A stretch of 64,000 nucleotides of DNA from Rhynchopus sp. YZ270_cl-10. Taxonomy: Eukaryota; Euglenozoa; Diplonemea; Diplonemida; Diplonemidae. Both the position numbers and the translations under genes were made by a program. Shown here piece by piece: positions 1-10,300 of the stretch (position 1 is the first letter of the stretch; the number at the start of each line of letters is the position of its first letter). The notes beneath the pieces are model-generated. The model had not been told where the DNA came from. It searched no databases and saw only the letters and a list, made by a program, of their open reading frames with translations. Location: NCBI GenBank assembly GCA_964035575.1, contig OZ037903.1, forward strand, positions 1,203,001 through 1,267,000, in the 5' to 3' direction.

Positions 1-1
1 A

Positions 2-901
2 GCGCCAGCAACACAGGCCCCACCTACGGTTGCGCCTGTAACATACGCCCCCGACACATCTGCGCCAGCAACACAGGCCCCACCTACGGTTGCGCCTTTG
101 ACACAAATACCGGTACCACCCACGTCTGCACCAACATCCGCCCCCGACACATCAGCGCCAGCAACACAGGCTCCACCCACGTCTGCGCCTGTAACATACG
201 CCCCCGACACATCTGCGCCAGCAACACAGACCACACCTACGTTTGCGCCAACGTCACCAAAGGCTCCGTCAGATGCACCAGAAACATCTGCACCTGACAC
301 AGGTGTTCCACAAACACCTGCACCGTCTACCAGAACTGATACTCTAGTGCCTGACACAGATGGGGCAATACGCAGGGTAGATTCTGTCTGCACGGAGTAC
401 CCTGACGTAAACAATACGGTTGGGCATGTGCGCTTTGTGAACAAAGCGCCAAGCATTGTGTGCTGGCACATTGCGTGCAACGACGAGGTTGTGCTCACCT
501 TCTCCACTCTGGAGCTCGACGACAAATCCTACCTGGGTGTGTACAGCTCAGCTGCCTCGCGCAGTGACGAGCACCTCGAGAGAGCTTTCGCCCCGTCCTC
601 TAGCTACACAGGCGACATTGTGCTGAAGGGTCCGGCCTTGGTGAAGTTTGGAACTGTCTCTGCCAACAGGTCAGTGCTTGACTTTGAATACGTGTGTCGG
701 AGTGTCGGTGGCAACAACGGCAGTAGTGGCAGCGGTGACGAGAGTGAGGGAGCGTTTCCGTACTTTGTTGTGGGTGTTACAGCTGCGGGTGTGGTGGGCC
801 TTCTTCTCTGTGGCTTGTTGGTGAAGCAAACATACAGGTATCGCAGCGAGGACACCACGGGGGAGATGCAGGTCATGGAAGATAACATTTTGATAGTGTA
901 G
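2..901 (+). CDS. Mucin-like type I surface membrane protein (5' end outside window)
   Basis: The frame is open from the window edge to a TAG at 899-901, so the N-terminus and any signal peptide are missing. The first ~115 residues are Thr/Pro/Ala/Ser-rich repeats of about 20 residues (APDTSAPATQAPPTVAPVTY type; the DNA period is 60 bp at 2 and 62), as expected for an O-glycosylated stalk. A globular ectodomain follows with several Cys (SVCTEYPD, IVCWHIACND, EYVCRSV) and possible N-glycosylation sites. A Gly/Ser linker, one strongly hydrophobic segment (YFVVGVTAAGVVGLLLCGLL) and a ~28-residue cytoplasmic tail complete it. This is a single-pass cell-surface topology. I do not recognise the family of the ectodomain. 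A cell-coat or adhesion role is inference from composition. Confidence 0.75.
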   Translation, partial: APATQAPPTVAPVTYAPDTSAPATQAPPTVAPLTQIPVPPTSAPTSAPDTSAPATQAPPTSAPVTYAPDTSAPATQTTPTFAPTSPKAPSDAPETSAPDTGVPQTPAPSTRTDTLVPDTDGAIRRVDSVCTEYPDVNNTVGHVRFVNKAPSIVCWHIACNDEVVLTFSTLELDDKSYLGVYSSAASRSDEHLERAFAPSSSYTGDIVLKGPALVKFGTVSANRSVLDFEYVCRSVGGNNGSSGSGDESEGAFPYFVVGVTAAGVVGLLLCGLLVKQTYRYRSEDTTGEMQVMEDNILIV

Positions 902-1001
902 AGTTACTGTGGAGCAGCTCCCCGACAAATAGGTTGTCAACGCCGTGCAGCTGATTGTGATTCAGGTGAGACGCTTAGGTTCATCTCACGAACTATTCTT
1001 T

Positions 1002-1085
1002 GGTCCTGGGCTGGACCTTAAATTGGTTCCTCCAGAAACTCTATGAAGGTGTTGACCGCTCGAATTGATGTCTTGACCTGAGAGA
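1002..1085 (+). repeat. Diverged 5' fragment of the ~400-bp poly-A retroposon
   Basis: It contains GGTCCTGGGCTGGACCTTAA and later AGAAACTCTATGAAGGT. These match the start of the retroposon at 63594 in the same order, with a deletion between them. Only the 5' part is present here, which is unusual for a simple retroposon because those are normally 5' truncated. Confidence 0.65.
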
Positions 1086-1635
1086 TTACGAACCAGGAGG
1101 CCAGGAGGGGTATGCGGGGCGTTTTTGTGCCTTCAGGGTCTTTTTGTTTTTTTTTTTCCAGCAACCCTGCCTCTTTTATACATAGTGCATAGCCTTTGTC
1201 TTTCTTTATCATATCAGATGTAAACCACGAAATAGATGTAAGACTGCACCCACTCCACCCCCGGTACAGCCGGTCAGGTACCAAGGTACACTGTCACGAG
1301 CGGGCTGTTGTATTTCAAGTCAACTTCTTTTTGGGTATGGGGACGGGACTACCCCCCCCTCCGAGGGCCCCCCCTCGTCCTCAGGGTGCTAAATGTCCCT
1401 GTACCTACTAAATGCAAGTTAAACCCTGGGGACTATTCCTGAGCTCTCAAGTCTTCAGCGCGCCGGCTGGCGAGCGGTTGTGTACCGCCCTCGTTCATTT
1501 ATGGTACGGCAAGCCCTTAGGGATATTTTTTTTTTTTACATCTTCTGTTGTTGTTTGTAGGGTATTTGTGCTTTCATCCGGGGCTGGCGTCGTGGGTCAG
1601 TCAGAGGTGCCTGCATACTTAAACCCCCCTCACAG

Positions 1636-2130
1636 CTATTGTTTACATATTTTTATGTAAATAGTATTCGTGCATGTAAATAATACATGTAAATAATTTA
1701 AATGTAAATAGTACATGTAAATAATTATCACTCATGTATTGTTTACATTTTCCACACCTCCCCTGTAGGGTAACCGAAGGTGAAGTGAGGTATAGTATTG
1801 AAATTGATGTGGGTGTAGGGTCAATTTTACAAACTCGGATTTTGTGAAAATTTTTGGCCGAAAATGGGCCCCACCTAGTGACCGGGCTCATATTTTCCAA
1901 AATTTAAGTGGTCAAAAAATTGTCCAATTTTCAACATCGACCCCACCATTTTCTGGACAGATTCCGGAAATTCCAAAAAATTGTGTTTTTGGTCACGAAT
2001 CCGCACCCCGTCACCAAAAACCGGCAAAAAAAAGGGGGTGTAAATAAATAATTCGAATGTAAATAGTAATTGGATGTAAATAATAGCTGTGAATAATAAT
2101 ATGTAAACAATACCTGTATGTAAACAATAG
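1636..2130. mobile_element. Non-autonomous element with 14-bp terminal inverted repeats
   Basis: The left end CTATTGTTTACATA (1636) is mirrored by TATGTAAACAATAG ending at 2130. Just inside both ends are clusters of ATGTAAATA-type repeats. The middle (1760-1975) is a dispersed core also present at 48727. No coding capacity is seen. I could not find a convincing target-site duplication, so the exact boundaries are provisional. Confidence 0.55.
1760..1975 (+). repeat. Dispersed ~215-bp repeat core, copy 1
   Basis: It is closely similar along its whole length to 48727-48956. Shared landmarks in order are GGTATAGTATTGAAAT, GGGTCAATTTTACAAA, AATGGGCCCCAC, TTTAAGTGGTCAAAAAATTG and GACCCCACCA. A short stretch (GACCCCACCA then GATTCCGGAAAT) also appears inside the element at 41390-41867. 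Two insertions far apart in one window imply a common family. Confidence 0.8.
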
Positions 2131-2817
2131 TTGGGAGGGGGGTTTACCATTACTTTCTTTGTTTCTTTTGGGTACCGTATGGGGCTCAATTTTTGAGGGA
2201 ATATTTTTCAGGACACCTCTTCCCCATCTGGGGTGTCTGCAGGATCAGCTGCACAAATAACCAATCCTCAGTGGCCTTGATACGTTTTTTCTTTCTTTTC
2301 TTTTCTTTTTTTTTTTTGCCCAATCATTTCATCTCCTGTTTTGTTTGCAAAGCCATCCCTCATATAGGCAGGTTTGGTACTCCGCACGATTCCTCCTACA
2401 CGGACGACGGTACTCCGCGCCAGGCGGGTTTGTCTCGCTTCCAATGAGTGACAAAACACCACCCGCACCTGTAAAGCATTCCGCACAGCCGTGGTTCCTT
2501 CGCGAACATTATTTTGATGGACGTGTGCAACCAAATGTTGTATTGGGTGTATGGGTTGTACTTTGGAGAGGGAAAAAATAGTAGAAAAAAAGGGAAAAAG
2601 TCAATCATCAGAACAAAGCAATGTGTCTCTCATTCTCCCCCTACAGATTTTTTCAGGCAATTGCTTTTTTCCCCCTCTCTCGCATTTCACCAAAAATCCT
2701 AAGTTCACATCAGCGACGCGCCTGCCCTTACCCTGTGGGATTGACACTTTCAACTTTCCCTCAAACACATTTCACACAAACTCAACAGGGTTTCCATCGC
2801 CCCCCCACCCCCCTACC

Positions 2818-5800
2818 ATGTATGGGTGCTTGAACACAGGCAAGCGCAAGCCGCACATCAACGCGGCAAAGGGCAGCACCGACCCCGCCGCCGCCACCTC
2901 TTCCTCCTCCTCCACCTCAGGCCCTACTAGCTCGCACCCAGGAGAGGCGACGACGGAGCCTTCCTCCTCTTCTTCCTCTTCCTCTTCCTCTTCCTCCAGA
3001 CAATTCCAGCCACGAGCCAAGACACGCCCTGCGAAGCTAGCACCACGTCCACTGCGTTTCACTGACACAGACCTCGCGCCGCTTGAGGCCTGCACAGAGA
3101 GCTCAGAGTGCAGAGAGACGTCTGTCCCGGTGGTGCCGGCGGGTGGGGGCGACTCGCCGGTGGACCTGACACGTGCAGGGAGCTTCTGCAACCCGTCTGC
3201 GGCACATCCTACAGCACCCCCGCTACCGCCCCCACCGCCGAAGGCAGCATGGGACCGTCTGGGCATGTCGAAGACAGACCTCGAGGCGCGTGCCGCCATG
3301 TGGCTCGATATGGACATCGAAAAGGCAGTTTCCCTCGAGAGGCGTGCGCTGCACAAAGGAGGCCTTCGCAGCAGGATGTGTGCAGACGCATCGTTGGAGG
3401 CGCTTGCGGCGTTGTACAAAGGGGGTGAGGATGAGATGTGTGCGGATGAGAGGATGTTGGTCCAGGCGTTGATCTTTGAGAGCCAGAAGCGGCAGCGTGC
3501 GAAGGAGCGTGACATGGCAAGCCTGGAGGAGCGCTGGGCACGCAAGCTGGTGCAACTCCAGCGTGACAACGAGGCACACATCTGCGCTGTGCTGGACAGC
3601 GCTCCGACAGTCCTGCCGCAGTGGCCACCGAGCAGCTTCGCCGCAGAACGGCCATACCAGAGAGAACTCCTTGCCAGCCGGGTTCCTAAGTCCGTCTACG
3701 GCACGTTCCTCTTGCAGACACCGCTCTTCAATCCTGATGCCTCCTGCTCTGTGGTCTACGCACAGCGCAGCCGCAATGAGGACTGCTTCCAAACGACACT
3801 CGCGTTGAAGGGCTTTGGCCCTGCTGACGGACGCTACAAGGAGGCCTTCTGGACATACCGCAGTGCGGCAGGTGCCGTGCTGCGTCCCATCGGGCCGCAT
3901 GGCAGCCGTGCCTGGGGGTTGTACCCCGACGCTGACACAAGCGTTCCTGAGGCAACCTCCCATGGTGTGTGTGGTGGCGGGTCCGCACCACACCTTCTCC
4001 GCTCCTGGGTGCAACGTGATGGACAGCCGAGTGACGTCTCAGTGGCACATCGGGTGAACACACATTGCCCTCGGTCCGGTCTATTTCCTGAACAGATTGC
4101 GGTGCAGCCGTCGGAGTTCAACATCCGCGTGGCCAGACCGTGCGAAGCAAACAATGCAGGTCTTCCTGCAGACATGGCAGCGCCGCTTCTGCTGCTTCCT
4201 ACAGCCCGTCTCTGTGGCAGTGGTAGTGGTGGCGGTGTGACGATTCTCTCGGAGCTGCCGCTGCAAAGTACGTGGGCTTCTCTGGGCTTGGAGAAGCATG
4301 GTCGCATTCTTTCCGTTTCGTATGAACCTGCCGCAGTCGATGCGTCTGCTGCCACTGCTCCTACAGACCAAGTCATCTTGACGGACCCAAAGGAGATCAT
4401 GTGGTTCTTCTCAACATGGATAGGCGAACGCATGCCGCCACCGCTCCGTGCAGCCCCAGGGAAGAGGCAGCTGAACGTCGGCGAACGCTTCTCTGCACTG
4501 GACCTGTACAAAGGTGTGCACCTGGAGTACAAAACACCGTGGGTGTGGGGCGCTGCACGCGGCATGGAGGATCAAGTGGACATCTCCTCAAGTGGCCGCC
4601 AGGTGATGAAGGTGCTGCACCGTGTGGAGGGCACCGCACGCAGCACGTCTACGTACAGGAGAACTGCAGCAGTCGCTCTCTCAACTGCATCCGTTTTTGG
4701 TGAAACTTTCCGCATCAAAGTTACCGGGAACCTTGATGGTGCGAAGCTTGGCCTTTGCAACCTCACAGGAACGCTTCAACTGTGGTACCACCAGAACGGG
4801 TTGGTTGAGGCGCATGGCTATGACCTTGCTTGTGGCGGTACTGCGACAAGGCCGTTTATGGATGGGGATGTGGTCACTGTCCGGCACATTGTGCAGGAGG
4901 ACGGTGCGCAGCGTCTAGTGATGCTGGTGAACCATGAGGCGGTGGTGGACGAGGAGGTGTCGTTTCCCTCTGAGCAGGGCCGCTTCAGCCCGGAGGTGCT
5001 GGCGAAGTGCGCGAAGGACGATTCAGAGAGCTTGACAGGGCTTCTCGACGCGGCAGTGGAGGCGGCCCCAACGGAGCTGAAGGCGTGTGTGTCTCTTGTG
5101 GAGAGGGGCGCCTCGGCAGTGCTGAGCCATGGTGAACCCACCTTCGATCTCCTGCAATGGCGTTCCGTCATCGGCCGTACACAGTTCAAGCTTCTCAATG
5201 GCGGGCGCAAGGCAGTCGTGACTGCCAAGGCAGCAGTCAAAGCAGCCCTCCTCACGGACCCCTTCATCGGGCCCGGCCCACACCGCTTCAGCATCAAGAT
5301 CACCAGTGTGCAGAACCCCGAGCTGACGTACGTCGCGCTGGTGCCCCCGCTCTCTCGCGTGGAGGACCTTTCCTTGCTGGAAGGTCGTGGTGTGAGCGTG
5401 TCGTGCAACGGTGCGTCGCATACCCTGGCAGGCATCCGCACAACGCGTCCCCTTGTTGCCCGTGAGAACACAAATCTTTGGGAGTCAAAGTTCGACTTCT
5501 ACCTGGACGGCGCGACCGGAGTTCTTGACGTTGCGCTGAACGGCGTCAGCGTGCTCACGACGACGGTGCCTTCTTGCACGCACTTCCTCCCGAACGGGCA
5601 GGTCCCTCTCTGTGCGGCGGTCATCACCAACCAGGAGGGTCCGGGCTTCACCGCAGAGCTTGTTGCGAGCACGCCACCGGACACGCCGTACCAGGTGACC
5701 GGGTCTGCTGCGTGCAATGGTGTGTTCAGGCGGTGGGTGCCCACATATCTGCGGGCAGGCGACTGTGCGTATGGCATGGCATACTGGGATGGACGGTGGC

Positions 5801-8800
5801 GTGTGGCGGACGCTTCTGGGCGGGAGTGTGCACGATCAAACCAAACACGTCCGCAGACGACACGGGCGGACGTTGCCTCTGGGAACCACCTTCTCCAGGC
5901 AGTGCCGTTCACACGCGTGGCGAACCCCTTTGCGCCCATGCCCGTTCTCCCGCAGACAGAAGGGCCCTTAGTACAACTCGCAGCACCGACGGCATGGGTG
6001 TGCGACCCGACCTATGCGGCGGCACCTCCACGTCTGCGTCTCACCACCTCAGAGGAGGCGACTGTGCTGACCCGTCTGCGCTACGTCAAAGGGCGCCCTG
6101 TGTACGGAGGTGCAAACCTGCAGGTCTTCTTCGACGCTTCTGTGCAGCAGTGGGTTGTCACCACTGCGGAAAACGTCTCCTCTGAGTGCGTCTGTGCGAA
6201 GGCGCTGTACATCTCACACCACACTGAGCACAGCCCGACCCTCTGCGAGGTCTGGTTGGAAGCCACACGCAACGGGTGGCGCACCTCCACAGTAGTGCTC
6301 TCCCCTCTGGACGACGGGCCGTGCGTCTTCAACCAGGCGGGATCTGTGACGACCTCCCTGGAGCACGTCCGCAGCCACACCGTCCTGCACGCACACCACA
6401 TCCCTTCCTTGGGGCACCCCTTTCGCGAGACTGCGTCGATACGCTCCGTCACCGTCTTCGACGCTCCCCCGGGCACAGGAAAGTCGTACGCCATCACAGA
6501 GGGACTCCGCAAGGGGCGTTGGGGTGCTCCTATACGTGTGGCCTCAGGGAAGGCACGGCCGGTGGACGCTTTGGTCATGGACCTGGACGCAACGCTGTGC
6601 ACTGCAGAGGGGCGTCGTCTCTTTGTGCAACGCCTGGCGCGTGGCTTCCACTCCTATAGCCGGGTGGGTGGGCGCGTTCTGCTGCTGCACGTCGCCACCT
6701 GCTCGCCAGGATCCTTCGTTAACACCTTTTTGGACACACTCCTCAAGCGGCTGCGCTTTACTGAGGATGGCACCACTGCTGCGTTGGCAGGTGAGTGGGA
6801 CATTGTGGTTGAGACACAGCGGAGGTATGACAGTGCGGAGTCGGGTCTGCTGTCGCTGCGCAAATCGTCGTGTTGGGGGGTAGCTGTTCTACATGGGGAG
6901 CACCTTCCGTATGACGTGCAGACAGTGCCTGGAGCGACACGTCTGCTGGCAGACCTGATCAGGCACGTTGCAGGCTACGAAAGCCTTGACCCCGAGACTG
7001 TCCTCCGTCTCATGGCCCTAGGTCTTGACGGCATGCCCGAGGATCTGCCCGAGAGTAGCATGCGCCGCTTCCACCACCGCCTCCGCAACGTCCCCGCCAG
7101 ATGCCTCACACGCGTGCTCAAGTACATCACAACACACCGCCCCTCTCTCGGCGATATGACCAGCAGCGGCCGTTGTGGCATCGACAACCTCTCAACGCAA
7201 GGGTTGATCCACGTGGCGGGGCGTGTGTCGGGCTGTAGAGACTTAAAGGCAGACTGTGGTGGTGAGTTTGACTGTGACAGGGAGCTGGACGCTTTGTTGG
7301 GGAAGATGACGGCGCATATCTTCCCTGTGTACGAGGCAGGGTTGCTGTCGAGTGCCCCAGGCACAAGGGGGTTGATAAGGGGGAAGTTGCCGCCTAAGCT
7401 GGAGAGTGCCTTTGAGTTGTATGATAAGCAGCGTATCCAGATCTCGCAGTCGCTGCGTGCGCACGGCGCTAGTGCGCAGGCCACGCCGCCCTCGATCATG
7501 ACGTACTTTGAGCAGAGCGCCGACGTGCAGCTGTGCGAGGTGATCTCCATAGCGGCCAGCATCCTCAACGTGAGCCACAGCATTGCCTCTGTCATCATCG
7601 CAGACTCAGGGTTCGCACACTCGCCTATGTCCTCGCAGCACTTCCTGCAGTACCTTGAGCAGCTCCCCACAGAGAACGCGATTGTCGTCGTGGGCCCGGC
7701 CAGCGCGGGGAAGACCTTCCTCCTGAGGCTTGTTGCAAGACTTGTGTCGTTGCCGATAAAGTGCAATGTGCGGCGGGCGTTCCGTGGCTTTGGTGAGATG
7801 TGCTCTGCGATGTGCACCCACATGCGTGTCAACAACGTGCTGGGATCCTGCTTTGGGAAGAACGCTGATGTGGGCGGTCTGTTGTGGGCGGCGGAGTTCA
7901 AGCGCCTCATCCAGAACCAATGCGACAGCATCGACCTCTTGCGCAACGCCCCAGGCGGCATGGAGAGCCTTCTGCACGTCCGCGAGTGTGTCCTTGCAGG
8001 TGTGCGCCATGTGTACCTCTTCGAGGCCTCCAGCTGCACACGGCAGAGCTCACAGACCCTCATCGCCTCTCTGCAGAAACTGGCCAGCGAGTCACTCACC
8101 GCAGACGCCCTGGCAGGCGCACTGTGCAGCGTGCTGGCGCAGGGCTTGCGTGACTCAGGCATCCTCGGGTCTGTCACCATCTACGCATGCCGTGGGCTGC
8201 GCTCCTTGGCACTGCGGCGCATGATCGGCACCACCACCCACGACAAGATCCTTGCCATCCTGAGCACCAAATTCCGCTTCGGGGCCTTGGAAGGCTGGCT
8301 CGACAACGCGAGCAGCGAGCTCATCGCTAGCGAGAAGACAGTGCAGCGCCTCCTCTGCATGCGGCTGCAGGCAGAGCTGCGACGCTCTGCCGTCAAGGTG
8401 TCTCACGAGCTTGCTGTCAAGATTGAGTGCGCAGACCGCCCTGTCAGCATGGAGGAGACGTGCACGAACATCACCCACGCGCTCACCACCTGCGTGTCCC
8501 TGCCCGCACACAACGCGACGTTACACATCCACATTGACGAGACGCTCACTGCGGCAGGTCTGCTGGACCTCTGCACACCTCTCTTCCTCGAAGCACTGTC
8601 CTGCCCCAGCGCCGCCTTCTACCTTGTTGCCGACGGACTGCACACAACGTCCCCGTTGCTCAGTGTTCTCAAACGCATCATGCTCGACCGCTGGTGGTGG
8701 CTCTGGGAGGAGTCCATGCCTCATCTGCGTGGCGCCATTCCAGAGAACATCACAGTCACAGTGGCGATCACAGAACCACACCCTGGGGCTGGCTGCACTT

Positions 8801-9906
8801 TACCACCACCATCGCTGCTGCAAGCCGCCATGCGTTACGACCCTGTAGAGGACGACGTAGAGTGCCTCCAAGTGGCGTGCACGAACCTCATCAACAAAGA
8901 GTGTGCCACACTTCTTGGGCCGAGCTTGACGAAGGCGCATATTGAGGTGCTCTGTGCGGTTGTGACTGCGGCGCATCAGTTCTGTCTTGAGCGTGGCTTG
9001 CACCCTACACAGGGGCATCTGGGCAGGGTGGTTGCTGCGTTCTCGACGATTATGGGGATGTGCTGGGGGCACACGACGTACTCTCGCGCAACGAAGCAGA
9101 ACATCGCAGACTACAGCGTGGTGGGTGACATCGTGTTTCCTGAGCTGCCGCACATCCCTCTGGACACATCGTTCATCCAGCAGCACCGTGCACAGCGCAC
9201 CGCTGGCGTTGCAGACGAAGCCCTGGTCGGCCTCCTCCTTGCCGTCGCTATTGTATACTACACACCGCTCCCGAGCTCACAACGCAGCAGCTTCGCTGAC
9301 CACATCGACAGCGTCTTTGCGAACACCCCCAACGACGCAGCGTCCTACCACCTCTACAGAGTGTTCACCTCTGCTCTGCACGAAGGTGGTGTCGCCTTTA
9401 CGCAGGCATCCGGTGTTACGGTCCCTACGGATACAGAGGCAGTGCTCGCAGCGGTGGTAGGTGGTGCGATGGGAGGTGCGGTCGTGATAGCCTTTGATTC
9501 AGAGGAAGGGGAAAATGTGGCGAAGGTGTGTTGTGAGGCGGTGGCGCGCATTCTGCCGTGTCATTGCGTAGAAGATGCAGAAACATTGGTAAATGAGATT
9601 TCTGCAGTACGCAGTGCAACACTCTCTGCCGCAAAAGACAACCGCCAAGTCTACGAACAAGGCGACCGCTACACCGGCACCACCGCAGCACACCGCTTTA
9701 TCCTCCCACCGCAAAGCACGTCTCTACAGAGAAGCACCCTCCGTTCGCTCACAGAGGGCGAGTCGTGGACCGGTGGTGGTAGAGGCTGGGGTGACGTCCT
9801 GCTCCCTGCGTTGTCCTGCGTCGTAGCGACAAAGGTCAGCTGTACAGACACCCTTGACGAAGAGCTGCTGCAACGGTGTCTTGCAGTGCGTCTGAAGCGG
9901 TGCTAG
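2818..9906 (+). CDS. Giant RNF213-like protein with two AAA-type P-loops
   Basis: The start is placed at ATG 2818 (MYGCLNTGKRK), behind a C-rich leader; this gives 2,362 residues. The upstream open frame to 2551 crosses T-rich, splice-acceptor-like DNA and is excluded. The N-terminus is low complexity with a poly-Ser run (~48-60) and Pro tracts. Residues ~300-1190 contain repeated beta-rich modules with Trp/Gly motifs (for example YWDGRWRVAD) that resemble SPRY or lectin-like folds. Two nucleotide-binding loops follow: APPGTGKS at 1216-1223 and GPASAGKT at 1626-1633. A Walker-B-like HIHIDE lies at ~1903-1908. Paired dynein-like AAA modules, and the segment LVMDLDATLCTAEGRRLF after the first P-loop, resemble RNF213 (mysterin), an AAA-type E3 ubiquitin ligase. 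No RING finger is visible and the protein is under half the animal length, so ligase activity is not supported. A fused NTPase of another family is possible. Confidence 0.8.
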   Translation: MYGCLNTGKRKPHINAAKGSTDPAAATSSSSSTSGPTSSHPGEATTEPSSSSSSSSSSSSRQFQPRAKTRPAKLAPRPLRFTDTDLAPLEACTESSECRETSVPVVPAGGGDSPVDLTRAGSFCNPSAAHPTAPPLPPPPPKAAWDRLGMSKTDLEARAAMWLDMDIEKAVSLERRALHKGGLRSRMCADASLEALAALYKGGEDEMCADERMLVQALIFESQKRQRAKERDMASLEERWARKLVQLQRDNEAHICAVLDSAPTVLPQWPPSSFAAERPYQRELLASRVPKSVYGTFLLQTPLFNPDASCSVVYAQRSRNEDCFQTTLALKGFGPADGRYKEAFWTYRSAAGAVLRPIGPHGSRAWGLYPDADTSVPEATSHGVCGGGSAPHLLRSWVQRDGQPSDVSVAHRVNTHCPRSGLFPEQIAVQPSEFNIRVARPCEANNAGLPADMAAPLLLLPTARLCGSGSGGGVTILSELPLQSTWASLGLEKHGRILSVSYEPAAVDASAATAPTDQVILTDPKEIMWFFSTWIGERMPPPLRAAPGKRQLNVGERFSALDLYKGVHLEYKTPWVWGAARGMEDQVDISSSGRQVMKVLHRVEGTARSTSTYRRTAAVALSTASVFGETFRIKVTGNLDGAKLGLCNLTGTLQLWYHQNGLVEAHGYDLACGGTATRPFMDGDVVTVRHIVQEDGAQRLVMLVNHEAVVDEEVSFPSEQGRFSPEVLAKCAKDDSESLTGLLDAAVEAAPTELKACVSLVERGASAVLSHGEPTFDLLQWRSVIGRTQFKLLNGGRKAVVTAKAAVKAALLTDPFIGPGPHRFSIKITSVQNPELTYVALVPPLSRVEDLSLLEGRGVSVSCNGASHTLAGIRTTRPLVARENTNLWESKFDFYLDGATGVLDVALNGVSVLTTTVPSCTHFLPNGQVPLCAAVITNQEGPGFTAELVASTPPDTPYQVTGSAACNGVFRRWVPTYLRAGDCAYGMAYWDGRWRVADASGRECARSNQTRPQTTRADVASGNHLLQAVPFTRVANPFAPMPVLPQTEGPLVQLAAPTAWVCDPTYAAAPPRLRLTTSEEATVLTRLRYVKGRPVYGGANLQVFFDASVQQWVVTTAENVSSECVCAKALYISHHTEHSPTLCEVWLEATRNGWRTSTVVLSPLDDGPCVFNQAGSVTTSLEHVRSHTVLHAHHIPSLGHPFRETASIRSVTVFDAPPGTGKSYAITEGLRKGRWGAPIRVASGKARPVDALVMDLDATLCTAEGRRLFVQRLARGFHSYSRVGGRVLLLHVATCSPGSFVNTFLDTLLKRLRFTEDGTTAALAGEWDIVVETQRRYDSAESGLLSLRKSSCWGVAVLHGEHLPYDVQTVPGATRLLADLIRHVAGYESLDPETVLRLMALGLDGMPEDLPESSMRRFHHRLRNVPARCLTRVLKYITTHRPSLGDMTSSGRCGIDNLSTQGLIHVAGRVSGCRDLKADCGGEFDCDRELDALLGKMTAHIFPVYEAGLLSSAPGTRGLIRGKLPPKLESAFELYDKQRIQISQSLRAHGASAQATPPSIMTYFEQSADVQLCEVISIAASILNVSHSIASVIIADSGFAHSPMSSQHFLQYLEQLPTENAIVVVGPASAGKTFLLRLVARLVSLPIKCNVRRAFRGFGEMCSAMCTHMRVNNVLGSCFGKNADVGGLLWAAEFKRLIQNQCDSIDLLRNAPGGMESLLHVRECVLAGVRHVYLFEASSCTRQSSQTLIASLQKLASESLTADALAGALCSVLAQGLRDSGILGSVTIYACRGLRSLALRRMIGTTTHDKILAILSTKFRFGALEGWLDNASSELIASEKTVQRLLCMRLQAELRRSAVKVSHELAVKIECADRPVSMEETCTNITHALTTCVSLPAHNATLHIHIDETLTAAGLLDLCTPLFLEALSCPSAAFYLVADGLHTTSPLLSVLKRIMLDRWWWLWEESMPHLRGAIPENITVTVAITEPHPGAGCTLPPPSLLQAAMRYDPVEDDVECLQVACTNLINKECATLLGPSLTKAHIEVLCAVVTAAHQFCLERGLHPTQGHLGRVVAAFSTIMGMCWGHTTYSRATKQNIADYSVVGDIVFPELPHIPLDTSFIQQHRAQRTAGVADEALVGLLLAVAIVYYTPLPSSQRSSFADHIDSVFANTPNDAASYHLYRVFTSALHEGGVAFTQASGVTVPTDTEAVLAAVVGGAMGGAVVIAFDSEEGENVAKVCCEAVARILPCHCVEDAETLVNEISAVRSATLSAAKDNRQVYEQGDRYTGTTAAHRFILPPQSTSLQRSTLRSLTEGESWTGGGRGWGDVLLPALSCVVATKVSCTDTLDEELLQRCLAVRLKRC

Positions 9907-10206
9907 AAGGCTGGGCGAAAAGAGACGGAGAAACGAATGAGGCCCTCTGCCCGTCTGTTTCCACAGGGGTACAAGGATAGTTGATGTGAGCGTCTCTGTT
10001 CGCATTTTGAGGGTGAAGGTGAACAACTAGGCTTCAGCGCATCTCACAAAGTTGTCTTTCTTGCTTTTGGGCGGAACGGATTTCAAAAAAAAAGGGTAGT
10101 TTTTCGTGTGTATTTTTCAAAACGGCTTTTGTGTGATGGAGGGAATGCTTTTGTGGGGTACTAAATCCTGCAAAACTGTTCAGCGTTTTTAGAAAAAAAA
10201 AATGGA

Positions 10207-10300
10207 CAGTGGAGATTGCACAACTGTGGCAACACAACCGTGGCAACACAACCGAGGCAACTACACTACTCTAACAATTTATCAAAAAAAAAAAAAAAAA
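10207..10300 (+). repeat. ~75-bp poly-A-tailed dispersed repeat, copy 1
   Basis: It contains GTGGAGATTGCACAACTGTG, repeated GGCAACACAACCG units and a 3' end CTCTAACAATTTATC, followed by an A17 tract. Closely similar copies are at 38641 (nearly whole) and 41322 (3' end only). The A-tail and shared 3' end fit a short retroposon. Confidence 0.7.

Larger units (their letters stand above)
902..2817. other. Intergenic region between mucin-like gene and RNF213-like gene
   Basis: No credible gene. It holds a diverged hairpin (964-992), a retroposon fragment (1002-1085), a terminal-inverted-repeat element (1636-2130), and T-rich tracts near 1143, 1530 and 2285. Pyrimidine runs ending in AG at about 2634-2660 and the C-rich stretch just before 2818 are plausible splice-acceptor and 5' leader sequence for the next gene. 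The frame of that gene is open upstream to 2551, but the composition there is not coding-like. Confidence 0.6.

Noticed and set aside
2551-2817. N-terminal extension of the giant protein
   Set aside because: T-rich, non-coding composition with splice-acceptor-like tracts; the good context starts at ATG 2818.
6975-8180. 401-codon minus-strand frame
   Set aside because: Antisense shadow of the RNF213-like gene, which has P-loops in the same DNA on the + strand.
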